Assembly: GCF_900109755.1 (NCBI RefSeq)
Contig: NZ_FOAR01000001.1
Location: 124,001 to 188,000 of the forward strand
DNA length: 64,000 nucleotides
Direction: 5' to 3'
DNA from: Pseudomonas agarici
GTDB lineage: Bacteria; Pseudomonadota; Gammaproteobacteria; Pseudomonadales; Pseudomonadaceae
Position 1 is the first letter of the stretch. Each line of letters starts with the position of its first letter. A program made the position numbers and the translations under genes. Shown one piece after another: positions 55,632 to 64,000 of the stretch. The notes under the pieces were generated by a model that was given only the letters and a program-made list of their open reading frames with translations, ran no database searches and was not told the origin of the DNA.

Positions 55632-56101
55632 GCCTTATCCGCCAGGTAGTGTCCGCTCTTGCCGCCGAGCTTTTCCAAGAGCCGCACACTGTCGATGGTC
55701 ATGCCACGATCCACCGCCTTGCACATATCGTAAATCGTCAACGCCGCCACACTCGCTGCCGTCAGCGCCTCCATTTCCACCCCGGTCTGCCCGGACAACT
55801 TGCAGCGCGCGACAATACGCACGGCATCCGCACCGTCGGCGCTCAGCTCGACCTTGACACTGGTGAGCATCAGCGGATGACACAAGGGAATTAGCTCGGA
55901 GGTTTTCTTCGCCGCCTGGATACCGGCAATTCGCGCCACCGCGAACACATCGCCCTTGGGGTGGCCGCCGTTGACGATCATTTGCAGGGTCTCGGGCAAC
56001 ATCCGCACGCGGGCCTGAGCCACCGCCTCGCGGAAGGTCACGGCCTTGTCGGTGACGTCGACCATGTTGGCGCGACCTTGGGAATCGAGATGAGTCAGCA
56101 C
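55628..56101 (-). CDS. moaC: Cyclic pyranopterin monophosphate synthase
   Basis: MoaC acts with MoaA to turn GTP into cyclic pyranopterin monophosphate. The 157-residue product shows [17 protein letters not shown] (about 70-86) and [26 protein letters not shown] (about 110-135) with the conserved active-site residues. It is the first gene of the moaCDE unit. moaA and moaB are not in the window. Confidence 0.96.
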   Translation of the reverse strand: MLTHLDSQGRANMVDVTDKAVTFREAVAQARVRMLPETLQMIVNGGHPKGDVFAVARIAGIQAAKKTSELIPLCHPLMLTSVKVELSADGADAVRIVARCKLSGQTGVEMEALTAASVAALTIYDMCKAVDRGMTIDSVRLLEKLGGKSGHYLADKA

Positions 56102-56206
56102 AGCGATACTCCTGATCAGGAGCGTCGATTGTAAACCTGCGGGTCAGCTTTGCCCACGCCTGATCAAGTGGCCTGTCGGCCGCCCCTCAAGGTAGTTCCT
56201 GACGGA

Positions 56207-56235
56207 CAAAAAACCGGGCGGTATCAGCCGCCCGG
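56207..56235 (-). terminator. Rho-independent terminator of the phoH-like gene
   Basis: On the minus strand CCGGGCGG and CCGCCCGG form an 8-base perfect stem around a 6-base loop, followed by six T (56208-56213 on plus). It is 8 bases after the stop at 56243. Confidence 0.92.
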
Positions 56236-56242
56236 ATCAGGA

Positions 56243-57637
56243 TTACAGGTGGGATTCGGCGTATTCGGCCAGGATCGAGCGCGGCACGCCCTGCAGGGTG
56301 ATGTGCACACCGTTCGGGAAATCCTTGAAACGTTCGGTCAGGTAGGTCAGCCCGGAACTGGTCGCGGACAGATAAGGGGTGTCGATCTGTGCCAGGTTGC
56401 CCAGGCACACCACTTTGGAACCGGCGCCGGCACGGGTGATGATGGTCTTCATCTGGTGCGGCGTGAGGTTCTGGCATTCATCGATCAGGATCAGGCTTTG
56501 CTGGAAGCTGCGGCCTCGAATGTAGTTGAGGGATTTGAACTGCAAAGGCACCTTGCTGAGGATGTAGTCGACGCTGCCATGGGTGTTTTCGTCATCCATG
56601 TGCAAGGCTTCGAGGTTGTCGGTAATGGCCCCCAGCCACGGCTCCATCTTCTCCGCCTCGGTGCCGGGCAGGAAGCCGATTTCCTGATCCAGGCCCTGCA
56701 CGCTACGGGTTGCGATGATTCGCCGGTAGCGCTTGCTGACCATGGTCTGCTCGATGGCCGCCGCCAGGGCCAGGATGGTTTTCCCGGAACCGGCGGCGCC
56801 GGTCAGGTTGACCAGGTGGATATCCGGATCGAGCAACGCGAACAGCGCCAGGCTCTGGTAGATGTCACGCGGTTTCAGGCCCCAGGCCTCCTGGTGCAAC
56901 AAGGGTTCCTGATGTAAATCGAGGATCAACAGCACATCGGCCCGAATCTCCTTGACCCAACCGACAAATCCTTGCTCATCGATGATGAACTCATTGACAT
57001 GCACGGCCGGCAGGTTGTCAGTCATCTGCACCTGGTGCCAGGTTCGACCATGGTCCTGGCGCGTCTCGACCTTGCTGACACGGTCCCAGAAGGAGCCAAC
57101 CACATTGTGGAAGCCCTTGGGCAACAGATCCACGTCATCGACCAACTGGTCAGTGCTGTAGTCCTCGGAAGCGATACCGCAGGCGCGCGCCTTGAGGCGC
57201 ATGTTGATGTCTTTGGTCACCAGCACCAGGCGCAGGCCCTTGTCGCGCGCGTGCATGTCGACCAGTTGGTTGATGATGATGTTGTCGTTGAGGTTTTCCG
57301 GCAGCAGCACATTGGGTTCGCTGCGCTTGCTCATCAAAATCGACAGCAACCCCTTGGGCCCACTCTTGCCGCGCTGGATCGGCACACCCAGTTCGACATC
57401 CTCGGGGCTGGCGTCACCCAGGGTCTTGTCGATCAGGCGAATGGCCTGGCGACATTCGGAGGCCACGCTGTGATGGCCGCTCTTGAGTTTGTCGAGTTCC
57501 TCCAGGACGGTCATTGGGATGGCGACGTGGTGTTCTTCGAAATTGAGCAGCGCGTTTGGATCGTGGATCAGTACGTTGGTATCGAGCACGTAAAGGATTG
57601 GCTGGTTGGAAGAAGGAATGCGTCCGTGATCATCCAT
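56243..57637 (-). CDS. PIN-PhoH fusion ATPase
   Basis: The 464-residue protein has an N-terminal PIN nuclease domain (about 14-150, ILYVLDTNVLIHDPNALL with acidic active-site residues). A C-terminal PhoH ATPase follows (about 240-455), with Walker A TGAAGSGKTILALAAA and Walker B SLILIDECQN. PhoH2-type PIN-PhoH proteins are RNA helicase/RNases; in actinobacteria some act with a partner in toxin-antitoxin pairs, but none is seen here. An AGGTGA site lies 6 bases before ATG 57637. Confidence 0.93.
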   Translation of the reverse strand: MDDHGRIPSSNQPILYVLDTNVLIHDPNALLNFEEHHVAIPMTVLEELDKLKSGHHSVASECRQAIRLIDKTLGDASPEDVELGVPIQRGKSGPKGLLSILMSKRSEPNVLLPENLNDNIIINQLVDMHARDKGLRLVLVTKDINMRLKARACGIASEDYSTDQLVDDVDLLPKGFHNVVGSFWDRVSKVETRQDHGRTWHQVQMTDNLPAVHVNEFIIDEQGFVGWVKEIRADVLLILDLHQEPLLHQEAWGLKPRDIYQSLALFALLDPDIHLVNLTGAAGSGKTILALAAAIEQTMVSKRYRRIIATRSVQGLDQEIGFLPGTEAEKMEPWLGAITDNLEALHMDDENTHGSVDYILSKVPLQFKSLNYIRGRSFQQSLILIDECQNLTPHQMKTIITRAGAGSKVVCLGNLAQIDTPYLSATSSGLTYLTERFKDFPNGVHITLQGVPRSILAEYAESHL

Positions 57638-57974
57638 ACTCGGTCACCTTTGTGGGAGCCAGTCGACGCGAGACCTTGACGGTATCGCGCCTCGAAGTGA
57701 CCGCCGAATTCGCCTGGAGGGGACAGGCGCTCTGTGCACAAGGTAGGACCTTGGGAGACGCCACCTGTGTCGCAGGTTTCGGCGGTCTGACTCCGTAATA
57801 CCGCAAAACCCGTGACAGGAAAAAGCACTTTGACGCTTTTTTGAAGTTTATTTTTCAGAGTGACGAATAGCCCTTGGCGAGCCGGCCCGACACCGTTAAA
57901 GTCATAAGTCCGCCTGCATCGAATTTTACAAGAAATTTCCTACAAGCCCCGCAAATACGGGCCTCTTGGGTTCC
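57638..57974. other. Intergenic region phoH-like / deacetylase-like
   Basis: This 337-base gap contains the phoH-like promoter at its left end and the end of the deacetylase-like gene at its right. The T-rich stretch 57830-57862 may belong to a promoter or terminator. Short open frames cross it on both strands but show no family features. I see no RNA gene. Confidence 0.45.
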
Positions 57975-59099
57975 CTATCGAAACGCCTCATTACAGCCTT
58001 TCCAGCCCAGTCCGCTTTGTGCGGTCTGTTGGAGTAGCCAGGATAATGCGCCGAGAGCTTTGTCCTGAGTGTCATGGAAGACGATTACGCCACGGCGCCA
58101 CAACAGCATCAGGGTCATCACCCGTTGGGCCGATTGTTCGGCGGTGAGCTTGCCGGTGGCGTCGAGCGAGTCGATATCCCACAACACCACCTGCAAGCCC
58201 AGGGATGTGAAGAACGCCCCGCTGTCCGCCTGACGCTGTCCGTAGGGCGGGCGGAACAGTGGCAGGTAGTTCTCCGGCAACACGCTTTGCGCCAGCACAG
58301 CGCTACGCTTGACCGAGTCCTGCCAATCCTGCCAATGGCCGTGGGAACGATACTGCCAACCCAGGATGCCCACGCATTGCCCGTTATAGAGATCGCGCGC
58401 GGCCATGATCGACGCCTTGTCCACCCGCGCCTGCAAGGCGCTACCCAGGACAAAGAACAGGCCATGCATTTTCTGCCGACGCAGGTAGCCGGTCAGTTGC
58501 TCGGTATGGCCTGCCAAAGCCCCCGGACCACCGTCGAAGGTCAGCAGGAACAGCCGGTCATTGAACGCCTCGCCGTTGCGCTCCGGCTCACCGAACAGGG
58601 CGATCTCGCTGCTGCTTTGGGGAAACAGCGCAGCCAGGCGCAGCAACTCGTCCAGGTAACGTTGGTGAAACGCCCGGCTCGGTTCGGCCCAGCGCGCATA
58701 AAAGGAATCCTCGGCCACCCGGAACTTGCCGGCCTGTTCCTTCAGACTGTCCATGTCCTCGACGTAATAACAGAACGAGGCATCCTGATCGCAGCTTTGC
58801 CGGGCGAAGTTGTAGTTTTCCAGCAAGCGCCGCCAGAGGCGTTCTCGTACACGATTGATCGACGTCAGATTGATCTGCTTAAGGCCCAGGCGCTGCTTGA
58901 GTGCCGACTCGTCGGTCATTTCGCTGATCAGCAGAGCGTGGGCGAAAGAGAGAATTTCCGCCCGCGAGGCGACATCGAACAACGCTGGGCTACTCAACGA
59001 TTCGGGCCAGGTGCTGCGATCCAGGGTCACTGCGTCGTTCGGCGCGGCGACGGCACCGAAACAGGCCAGCAGGGCCCAGAGGAAAAGAGCGATACGCAC
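57975..59099 (-). CDS. Exported NodB-like polysaccharide deacetylase family protein (degenerate metal site)
   Basis: The 374-residue protein has a signal peptide (1-19, ending AVAA), an unassigned helical region (about 25-178) and a NodB-type domain (about 183-360). Motif 1 reads TFDGG (187-191) instead of TFDDG, so the second, metal-binding Asp is missing. The histidine motif is SHGHW (252-256) rather than HSxxH. Motif 3 FRPPYG (282-287), WDID (307-310) and FHD (341-343) are kept. It may be inactive or have a changed mechanism. It lies divergent from yaaA and near the alginate operon, but a link to alginate is only a guess. Confidence 0.85.
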   Translation of the reverse strand: MRIALFLWALLACFGAVAAPNDAVTLDRSTWPESLSSPALFDVASRAEILSFAHALLISEMTDESALKQRLGLKQINLTSINRVRERLWRRLLENYNFARQSCDQDASFCYYVEDMDSLKEQAGKFRVAEDSFYARWAEPSRAFHQRYLDELLRLAALFPQSSSEIALFGEPERNGEAFNDRLFLLTFDGGPGALAGHTEQLTGYLRRQKMHGLFFVLGSALQARVDKASIMAARDLYNGQCVGILGWQYRSHGHWQDWQDSVKRSAVLAQSVLPENYLPLFRPPYGQRQADSGAFFTSLGLQVVLWDIDSLDATGKLTAEQSAQRVMTLMLLWRRGVIVFHDTQDKALGALSWLLQQTAQSGLGWKGCNEAFR

Positions 59100-59163
59100 A
59101 GAGGTGACTCCATTTCAGAACCCGCCGCACTATAGCCGATCTGCCGACCTGAGCCCCTTCGAT

Positions 59164-59187
59164 GCTCGCTCGCCACGAAGGGGATAG
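59164..59187. repeat. REP-like remnant
   Basis: GCTCGCTCGCCACGAAGGG resembles one arm of the GCGAGC-class REP, with no matching second arm. It lies between the deacetylase-like gene and yaaA. Confidence 0.3.
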
Positions 59188-59270
59188 CAACGCCGAGGCT
59201 ATCGCCCTCATAGGTGGAGTAAAACCGCTCAAGCCCCTAGAATCCCCAAACGATTACAGGAGACGACTTC

Positions 59271-60050
59271 ATGCTGATGGTGATTTCCCCCGCCAAGACC
59301 CTCGATTTCGAAACACCGCCGGTGACCAAACAGTTCACTCAGCCGCGGTACCTTGATCACTCCCAGGAGTTGATCGAACAACTGCGCACCCTCAGTCCGG
59401 CACAGATCAGCGAGCTGATGCACGTTTCCGACAAGATCGGCGGCCTCAACGCCGCGCGCTTCGGTAGCTGGAATCCGCTCTTTACCCCAGACAACGCCAA
59501 GCAGGCGCTGCTGGCCTTCAAGGGCGACGTCTACACCGGCCTGCATGCCGAAGACTTCAGTGCCGCCGACTTTGACTTCGCTCAGACTCACTTGCGCATG
59601 CTTTCCGGTCTCTACGGTCTGCTGCGCCCGCTGGATCTGATGCAGCCCTATCGCCTGGAAATGGGCACCCAGCTGGCCAATGCCCGGGGCAAGGATCTCT
59701 ATGCCTTCTGGGGCACGCGCATCAGCGAATGGCTCAATGAAGCCCTGGCCGAACAAGGCGACGATGTGCTACTGAACCTGGCCTCGAACGAGTACTTCTC
59801 GGCGGTGAAGCGCTCGGCCCTCAATGCGCGGATCATCAACAGCGAATTTCGCGATCAAAAGAACGGCCAATACAAGATCATCAGTTTTTATGCGAAAAAA
59901 GCCCGCGGCATGATGGCCCGCTTCGTGATCCAAGAACGCATCAAGAACCCCGACCAACTGAAGACATTCGACGAAGGAGGCTACCGATTTAGCACGGAGC
60001 TCTCCAGGCCCGACAACCTGGTGTTCCTGCGCGATCACGCGTCCGAATAA
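59271..60050 (+). CDS. yaaA: Peroxide stress protein YaaA
   Basis: The 259-residue DUF328/UPF0246 protein begins [17 protein letters not shown]. It includes [25 protein letters not shown] (about 108-132) and the [13 protein letters not shown] stretch (about 205-217), all characteristic. In E. coli YaaA limits intracellular iron under peroxide stress and binds DNA with a helix-hairpin-helix-like element. AGGAG lies about 10 bases before the ATG. Confidence 0.95.
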   Translation: MLMVISPAKTLDFETPPVTKQFTQPRYLDHSQELIEQLRTLSPAQISELMHVSDKIGGLNAARFGSWNPLFTPDNAKQALLAFKGDVYTGLHAEDFSAADFDFAQTHLRMLSGLYGLLRPLDLMQPYRLEMGTQLANARGKDLYAFWGTRISEWLNEALAEQGDDVLLNLASNEYFSAVKRSALNARIINSEFRDQKNGQYKIISFYAKKARGMMARFVIQERIKNPDQLKTFDEGGYRFSTELSRPDNLVFLRDHASE

Positions 60051-60074
60051 CACCACCCAGGGGCTTGGGTGGCG

Positions 60075-60130
60075 AACTCTGCCAGTCTATTTCGGCAACA
60101 CGGGCCCCTGGCCTGCGTTCTGCTCGCCAT
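60075..60130. repeat. Dispersed intergenic repeat, diverged copy C
   Basis: The TATTTCGGCA block (60088-60097), GCCCCTG (60104-60110) and CGCCATA (about 60125-60131) occur in the same order and nearly the same spacing as in copy B at 47957-48003, with a gap of about 3 bases. Overall identity is modest. Confidence 0.4.
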
Positions 60131-60215
60131 AGCGGGCGATGACTGCTTACGGCGCCTCGGCCATGAACCTGCGGCAGCCGAATTTGAGCCAACCAACTAA
60201 CCGTACCGGCCACTC

Positions 60216-60242
60216 GTGGCGAGCGGCTTGCCCGCTCACCAC
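60216..60242. repeat. REP palindrome upstream of algD
   Basis: GTGGCGAGCGG and the imperfect complement CCGCTCACCAC flank a CTTGC centre, a slightly decayed GCGAGC-class Pseudomonas REP. It lies 165 bases after yaaA. Confidence 0.7.
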
Positions 60243-60572
60243 TCAACATGTTTGTTACTGCGCACCTATTCGGGGCACTATACGCGATGTGTAATCACCG
60301 ATAATCCCACCGGATCATTTCTCCCGCCGCACCAAAAAAACAATTACTTGACGCCAACAAATCGACTGCAACAGCCATGAAAATTCTTTCATTCGACATT
60401 CCGATTTTTTTTGCGTAGTGGCACCTAAAAATTTTTCCCATAATGGCATACAACCATCCAGGTACTTTTCATCCCCGTAACTAAAGGGCGAAACGGAAAG
60501 TGCTATCAATATGAAAGCAGTGCCATCTTTCACAATATTTCAAAAAATTTCGAAAATAAGATGAGCGGACAG

Positions 60573-60600
60573 GAACTTATGTTCCAAAGTATTGCTCATA
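60573..60600 (+). promoter_or_regulatory. AlgU (sigma-22)-type promoter of algD
   Basis: GAACTT (60573-60578), a 17-base spacer and TCATA (60596-60600) match the AlgU/RpoE consensus GAACTT-N16/17-TCnnA. The well-studied P. aeruginosa algD promoter has the same GAACTT with a 17-base spacer. Transcription would start near 60607, about 463 bases before the algD start. GGAAC..GTTCC also forms a small inverted repeat at the -35 box. Confidence 0.7.
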
Positions 60601-60634
60601 CCACCCGTAACGATTCTTGGCGATTTTGTAAGAG

Positions 60635-60871
60635 ATGACTTACGCGGAGCAGGATTGGACGTTTAAGCCGCAATCACCGGCTTACAATTGCACTCCATCG
60701 TTTGAACTCAATCAAAAGGACAGGAGATACACAGCAACAATATCCCCTGTGCAGGCCAAGGTCGGCCCTCAGACAAAGCACGTGCAAGTGACTTATAACT
60801 TGTTGATTAACAAGGCCCCAGCGCAGGCGCAACAAGATTGCAAGCACACTGGCAGGGGGCTTTTTCAATGA
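60635..60871 (+). CDS. Possible small ORF in the algD leader (doubtful)
   Basis: An open frame of 78 codons begins with ATG just downstream of the predicted algD transcription start. The product is hydrophilic, with two cysteines (CTPSF and QDCKH) and no recognised domain. The ribosome site is weak (AAGAG directly before the ATG). Base composition is more AT-rich than real genes of this genome. It may be chance, a decayed gene or a leader peptide; I list it because it sits fully inside the long leader. Confidence 0.25.
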   Translation: MTYAEQDWTFKPQSPAYNCTPSFELNQKDRRYTATISPVQAKVGPQTKHVQVTYNLLINKAPAQAQQDCKHTGRGLFQ

Positions 60872-61069
60872 AGGCCGGCGACATTAAAGGGCATGTCCCC
60901 ATAACAAGACCGAGTTACGCACAATTTGAGTGCAATTATTTAGCCACTCGATATTTATATGCACAAACTTGGAGACTGACTTCACTTTGTCACACTTCGA
61001 GCGCAGTACGATCATTGGCGAAATTAACTCCGGCCATTTAATGGCATGATTAAGATAGAGGTAAATGCG

Positions 61070-62386
61070 ATGCGCATTAGCATATTTGGTTTGGGCTACG
61101 TCGGTGCAGTGTGTGCCGGTTGCCTGTCTGCACGAGGCCATGATGTCGTTGGCGTTGATATTTCCAAAGACAAGATCGACCTGATCAACAACGGCAAATC
61201 GCCGATTGTCGAGCCGGGACTTGAAGCCTTGTTGGCGCAAGGTATTTCCAGCGGTCGGCTGCGGGGCACCACTGACTTTGCCGAGGCAATTCGCGCCACC
61301 GACTTGTCAATGCTGTGCGTGGGCACTCCCAGCAAGAAGAACGGTGACTTGGAACTTAACTACATCGAATCGGTATGCCGCGAAATCGGTTTTGTCCTGC
61401 GTGACAAGACCACCCGCCACACCATCGTTGTGCGCAGCACCGTACTGCCGGGCACGGTGAAGAACGTGGTGATCCCGATCCTCGAAGACTGCTCGGGCAA
61501 AAAGGCCGGCGTCGACTTCGGGGTCGCGGTCAACCCTGAGTTCCTGCGCGAAAGCACCGCGATCAAGGACTACGACTTCCCGCCGATGACCGTCATAGGC
61601 GAATTCGACAGCGCTTCGGGCGACGTCCTCCAGGCCCTCTACGAAGAACTCGACGCGCCGATCATCCGCAAGGACATCGAAGTGGCCGAGATGATCAAAT
61701 ACACCTGCAACGTCTGGCACGCCACCAAGGTCACCTTCGCCAACGAAATCGGCAACATTGCCAAAGCCGTCGGCGTCGACGGGCGCGTGGTGATGGATGT
61801 GGTCTGCCAGGACAAAACCCTCAATCTGTCTCAGTACTACATGCGTCCGGGCTTCGCCTTCGGCGGTTCCTGCCTGCCCAAGGATGTCCGCGCCCTGACC
61901 TACCGCGCCGGCGCCCTGGACGTCGAATCGCCCCTGCTCAACTCGCTGATGCGCAGCAACGAGAGCCAGGTGCAGAACGCCTTCGACATCGTCGCCAGCC
62001 ATGACAAGCGCAAGGTCGCGCTGCTCGGCCTGAGCTTCAAGGCCGGCACCGACGACTTGCGCGAAAGCCCACTGGTGGAATTGGCGGAAATGCTCATCGG
62101 CAAGGGCTTCGACTTGAGCATCTACGACAAGAACGTCGAGTACGCCCGTGTCCACGGCGCGAACAAGGACTACATCGAATCGAAGATTCCCCACGTGTCG
62201 TCCCTGCTCAACGCCGACTTCGACTCGGTAATCGATAACAGTGACGTGATCATTCTCGGCAACCGTGATGAGAAGTTCCGCGCCCTGGCGGAGAACGCCC
62301 CGCACGGCAAACAGGTCATCGACTTGGTCGGCTTCATGTCTCAGGCCACCAGTGCCAGTGGCCGGACCGAAGGTATCTGCTGGTAA
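61070..62386 (+). CDS. algD: GDP-mannose 6-dehydrogenase
   Basis: AlgD oxidises GDP-mannose twice to GDP-mannuronic acid, the committed step of alginate synthesis. The 438-residue protein has the NAD fold GLGYVG (7-12) and the central substrate domain with EMIKYTCNVWHATKVTFANEIG. Catalytic Cys268 lies in GGSCLPKD, the same position as in P. aeruginosa AlgD. The C-terminal UDPG/GDP-mannose dehydrogenase domain includes LGLSFKAGTDDLRESPL. ATG 61070 has AGAGGT 8 bases upstream; an in-frame ATG at 61046 is less likely. Confidence 0.98.
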   Translation: MRISIFGLGYVGAVCAGCLSARGHDVVGVDISKDKIDLINNGKSPIVEPGLEALLAQGISSGRLRGTTDFAEAIRATDLSMLCVGTPSKKNGDLELNYIESVCREIGFVLRDKTTRHTIVVRSTVLPGTVKNVVIPILEDCSGKKAGVDFGVAVNPEFLRESTAIKDYDFPPMTVIGEFDSASGDVLQALYEELDAPIIRKDIEVAEMIKYTCNVWHATKVTFANEIGNIAKAVGVDGRVVMDVVCQDKTLNLSQYYMRPGFAFGGSCLPKDVRALTYRAGALDVESPLLNSLMRSNESQVQNAFDIVASHDKRKVALLGLSFKAGTDDLRESPLVELAEMLIGKGFDLSIYDKNVEYARVHGANKDYIESKIPHVSSLLNADFDSVIDNSDVIILGNRDEKFRALAENAPHGKQVIDLVGFMSQATSASGRTEGICW

Positions 62387-62396
62387 ATCAGCCGTT

Positions 62397-62420
62397 CGCC
62401 CCTGGATCGCTCCGGGGGCG
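62397..62420 (+). terminator. Hairpin between algD and alg8
   Basis: CGCCCC (62397-62402) and GGGGCG (62415-62420) form a GC stem with inner GGA/TCC pairing possible, 11 bases after algD. There is no T-run, so it is more likely a stability or partial attenuation element than a full terminator. Confidence 0.4.
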
Positions 62421-62490
62421 GACCTTACGCCTGCCTTAACCCCACCGGGCTGCCTGCCAGGCTCGCCCGAGATAGAGACGGACGCAGATT

Positions 62491-63972
62491 ATGCACAGGC
62501 TAAAGCACGGCCTCCTTCAGGCCGCCGGTTGGCTGTTCTACTTGAGTTTGCTGTTGGGCCTGGCTACGTTGCTGCCCCCCTCGACCTTCGACGCCGAATC
62601 CAAGGACTTCATCTTCCTGATCGGCGCAGTGGGCATTTGGCGCTACTCCATGGGCGCGACCCACTTCGTGCGCGGGATGATCTTCCTCTACATCGTTTAC
62701 CCGCACCTGCGGCGCAAACTGCGCAAGTTGGGCAAGGCCACGGACCCGTCCCAGGTGTTCCTGATGGTCACCAGCTTTCGCATCGACGCTCTGACCACCG
62801 CCCAGGTCTACAGCTCAGTAATTCGCGAGGCCATCGACTGCGGCTTCCCGACCACCGTGGTCTGTTCCCTGGTGGAAATGTCCGATGAATTGCTGGTCAA
62901 GAGTCTCTGGAAAAAAATGAACCCCCCTGGACGAGTCAAGCTCGACTTCGTCCGTATCGCCGGCACCGGTAAGCGCGATGGCCTGGCCTTCGGGTTTCGG
63001 GCGATCTCCCGACACCTGCCGGACCAGCGAGCGGTGGTCGCGGTTATCGACGGCGACACCGTACTCAGCGAAGGCGTTGTGCGCAAAACCGTGCCCTGGT
63101 TCCAGTTGTTCGGCAATGTCGGCGGCTTGACCACCAACGAATTCTGCGAAGTACGTGGCGGTTACATCATGAGCGAATGGCACAAGCTGCGCTTCGCCCA
63201 GCGCCATATCAACATGTGCTCCATGGCCCTATCCCAGCGCGTACTGACCATGACCGGGCGCATGTCGGTATTTCGTGCCAGCGTAGTCACCGATCCGGGC
63301 TTTATCGCCGACGTCGAAAGCGACTCGCTGCAACACTGGCGCCTGGGCCGCTTCAAGTTCCTCACCGGCGACGACAAGTCCAGTTGGTTCAGCCTGATGC
63401 GTCTGGGCTACGACACCTTCTACGTGCCCGACGCCGCGATCCACACCGTGGAACACCCGCCGGAAAAGAGCTTTATCAAATCCAGTCGCAAGTTGATGTA
63501 CCGTTGGTACGGCAACAACCTGCGACAGAACTCTCGGGCGCTGGGCCTGGGGATCCGCCGCCTCGGCCTGTTCACCAGCGTCGTGCTGTTCGACCAGCGC
63601 GTCTCGATGTGGACCTCCTTGTTGGGACTGACCGTGGCACTGATCGCCAGCTTTAAGTACGGCATCGCCTTCATCCTCGCCTACCTCCTATGGATCGGCA
63701 TCACCCGCCTGATCCTGACGATCCTCCTGGTCTGTTCGGGACACAGCATCGGTCCGGCCTACCCGGCGATTCTTTATTACAACCAAATCGTCGGAGCGCT
63801 GATGAAGATCTACGTGTTCTTCCGCCTCGACCGTCAATCCTGGACTCGCCAGGACACCAAATTGAGCCGCGACCTCGCCAGCTTTCAAGGTTGGTTCAAC
63901 ACCTGGTCGTCTCGGACCATGACCTTCTCCGCCGGCAGCATCTTCGTTGCCGTGCTGATGACAATGGTCTGA
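62491..63972 (+). CDS. alg8: Alginate polymerase glycosyltransferase Alg8
   Basis: Alg8 is the inner-membrane family 2 glycosyltransferase that polymerises mannuronic acid. The 493-residue protein has N-terminal membrane helices (about 9-75). The cytoplasmic GT-2 domain shows AVIDGDTVL (DxD type, near residue 190), [26 protein letters not shown] and a YRWYGNN motif corresponding to the Q/RxxRW element. C-terminal helices follow (about 365-430 and 480-493). It follows algD by 104 bases. An ACGGAG ribosome site at the right edge suggests alg44 starts just outside. Confidence 0.97.
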   Translation: MHRLKHGLLQAAGWLFYLSLLLGLATLLPPSTFDAESKDFIFLIGAVGIWRYSMGATHFVRGMIFLYIVYPHLRRKLRKLGKATDPSQVFLMVTSFRIDALTTAQVYSSVIREAIDCGFPTTVVCSLVEMSDELLVKSLWKKMNPPGRVKLDFVRIAGTGKRDGLAFGFRAISRHLPDQRAVVAVIDGDTVLSEGVVRKTVPWFQLFGNVGGLTTNEFCEVRGGYIMSEWHKLRFAQRHINMCSMALSQRVLTMTGRMSVFRASVVTDPGFIADVESDSLQHWRLGRFKFLTGDDKSSWFSLMRLGYDTFYVPDAAIHTVEHPPEKSFIKSSRKLMYRWYGNNLRQNSRALGLGIRRLGLFTSVVLFDQRVSMWTSLLGLTVALIASFKYGIAFILAYLLWIGITRLILTILLVCSGHSIGPAYPAILYYNQIVGALMKIYVFFRLDRQSWTRQDTKLSRDLASFQGWFNTWSSRTMTFSAGSIFVAVLMTMV

Positions 63973-64000
63973 CCCGACTCGCCTGAATTAGCTAACGGAG

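Larger units (their letters stand above)
60051..61069. other. AT-rich regulatory region upstream of algD
   Basis: This 1019-base stretch holds, in order, repeat copy C (60075-60130), a REP palindrome (60216-60242) and an AT-rich block (60290-60570). After these come the AlgU-like promoter (60573-60600) and a leader of about 460 bases containing a small ORF (60635-60871) and clustered GGA motifs. The AT-richness contrasts with the rest of the window. A 72-codon GTG-started frame on the minus strand (60315-60533) has a signal-peptide-like start but no ribosome site and a stop immediately upstream; I do not call it a gene. Confidence 0.6.

Noticed and set aside
56243..57637. PhoH2-type toxin-antitoxin system
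   Set aside because: PIN-PhoH fusions can be toxins with a small partner gene, but no such gene is adjacent here; the protein is the common proteobacterial form.
60315..60533. 72-codon minus-strand frame with a signal-peptide-like start
   Set aside because: GTG start with no ribosome site, a stop codon three codons upstream and very AT-rich sequence; more likely chance in the algD regulatory region.

Overview
The window is a GC-rich, densely coded chromosomal segment of a Pseudomonas, most likely of the fluorescens/putida side of the genus. The evidence is protein content (1298-residue PurL, FGAR synthesis by PurT, a two-protein N-acetylglucosamine PTS, AlgD/Alg8 of the alginate operon), REP-type palindromes with a GCGGGC..GCCCGC core, and mostly AGGAG-type ribosome sites. 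There are no tRNA or rRNA genes, CRISPR arrays, insertion sequences or prophage genes.

Layout. 1-2158: the start of the rpsP-rimM ribosomal operon (rimM cut by the edge) and ffh, all minus strand. 2359-4425: ypjD-like membrane protein and a CBS-domain CorC/CNNM protein. 4602-9103: a large autotransporter and an MHS-family transporter. 9161-11949: purT, a DUF1289 mini-protein, a gamma-carbonic anhydrase-like protein and a CoA-type NUDIX hydrolase (minus). 12096-13187: a second NUDIX hydrolase and an L,D-transpeptidase. 13360-20487: the GlcNAc operon (GntR regulator, nagA, SIS-type deaminase, PTS EIIA-HPr-EI fusion, PTS EIICB), behind a phased-repeat operator. 20626-24842: a YqfO-like protein and purL. 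25131-26591: mltF. 26630-32911: pdxJ, recO, era, rnc, a DUF4845 protein, lepB and lepA. 33080-41021: lptG-lptF, divergent from pepA-holC-unknown-valS. 41131-45660: rlmF, HU, yejK, a membrane-anchored glutaredoxin, a GST-like protein and a GIY-YIG protein. 45754-47716: a CynX-type transporter with its FCD/GntR regulator. 48078-52237: an aapJQMP amino-acid ABC transporter. 52708-57637: carboxylesterase, rhlB, moaE-moaD-moaC and a PIN-PhoH ATPase. 57975-60050: a degenerate polysaccharide deacetylase and yaaA. 60051-61069: an AT-rich regulatory region. 61070-63972: algD and alg8; the operon runs out of the window.

How the genes work together. The nag cluster encodes a nearly self-contained pathway: uptake and phosphorylation of GlcNAc, deacetylation, then deamination/isomerisation, with its own repressor. 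PurT makes FGAR and PurL uses it, although the two genes are about 10 kb apart. era, rnc and lepA serve ribosome assembly and translation, lepB serves secretion, and lptFG exports LPS. AlgD and Alg8 start alginate synthesis, and a good AlgU (sigma-22) type promoter lies 0.5 kb upstream of algD.

Most of the window is ordinary core genome. The points most worth a second look are: the 11-bp-phased operator before the nag operon; the AlgU-like promoter and long algD leader with a small ORF and clustered GGA motifs; a NodB-family protein with a broken metal-binding motif; a dispersed intergenic repeat family (three diverged copies); a second EIIB domain in NagE that has lost its phospho-cysteine; and gene-order junctions (mltF/pdxJ and lepA/lptG) that differ from the mucD-lepA arrangement I know from other pseudomonads. 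I did not find a clear new multi-gene defence or mobile system.
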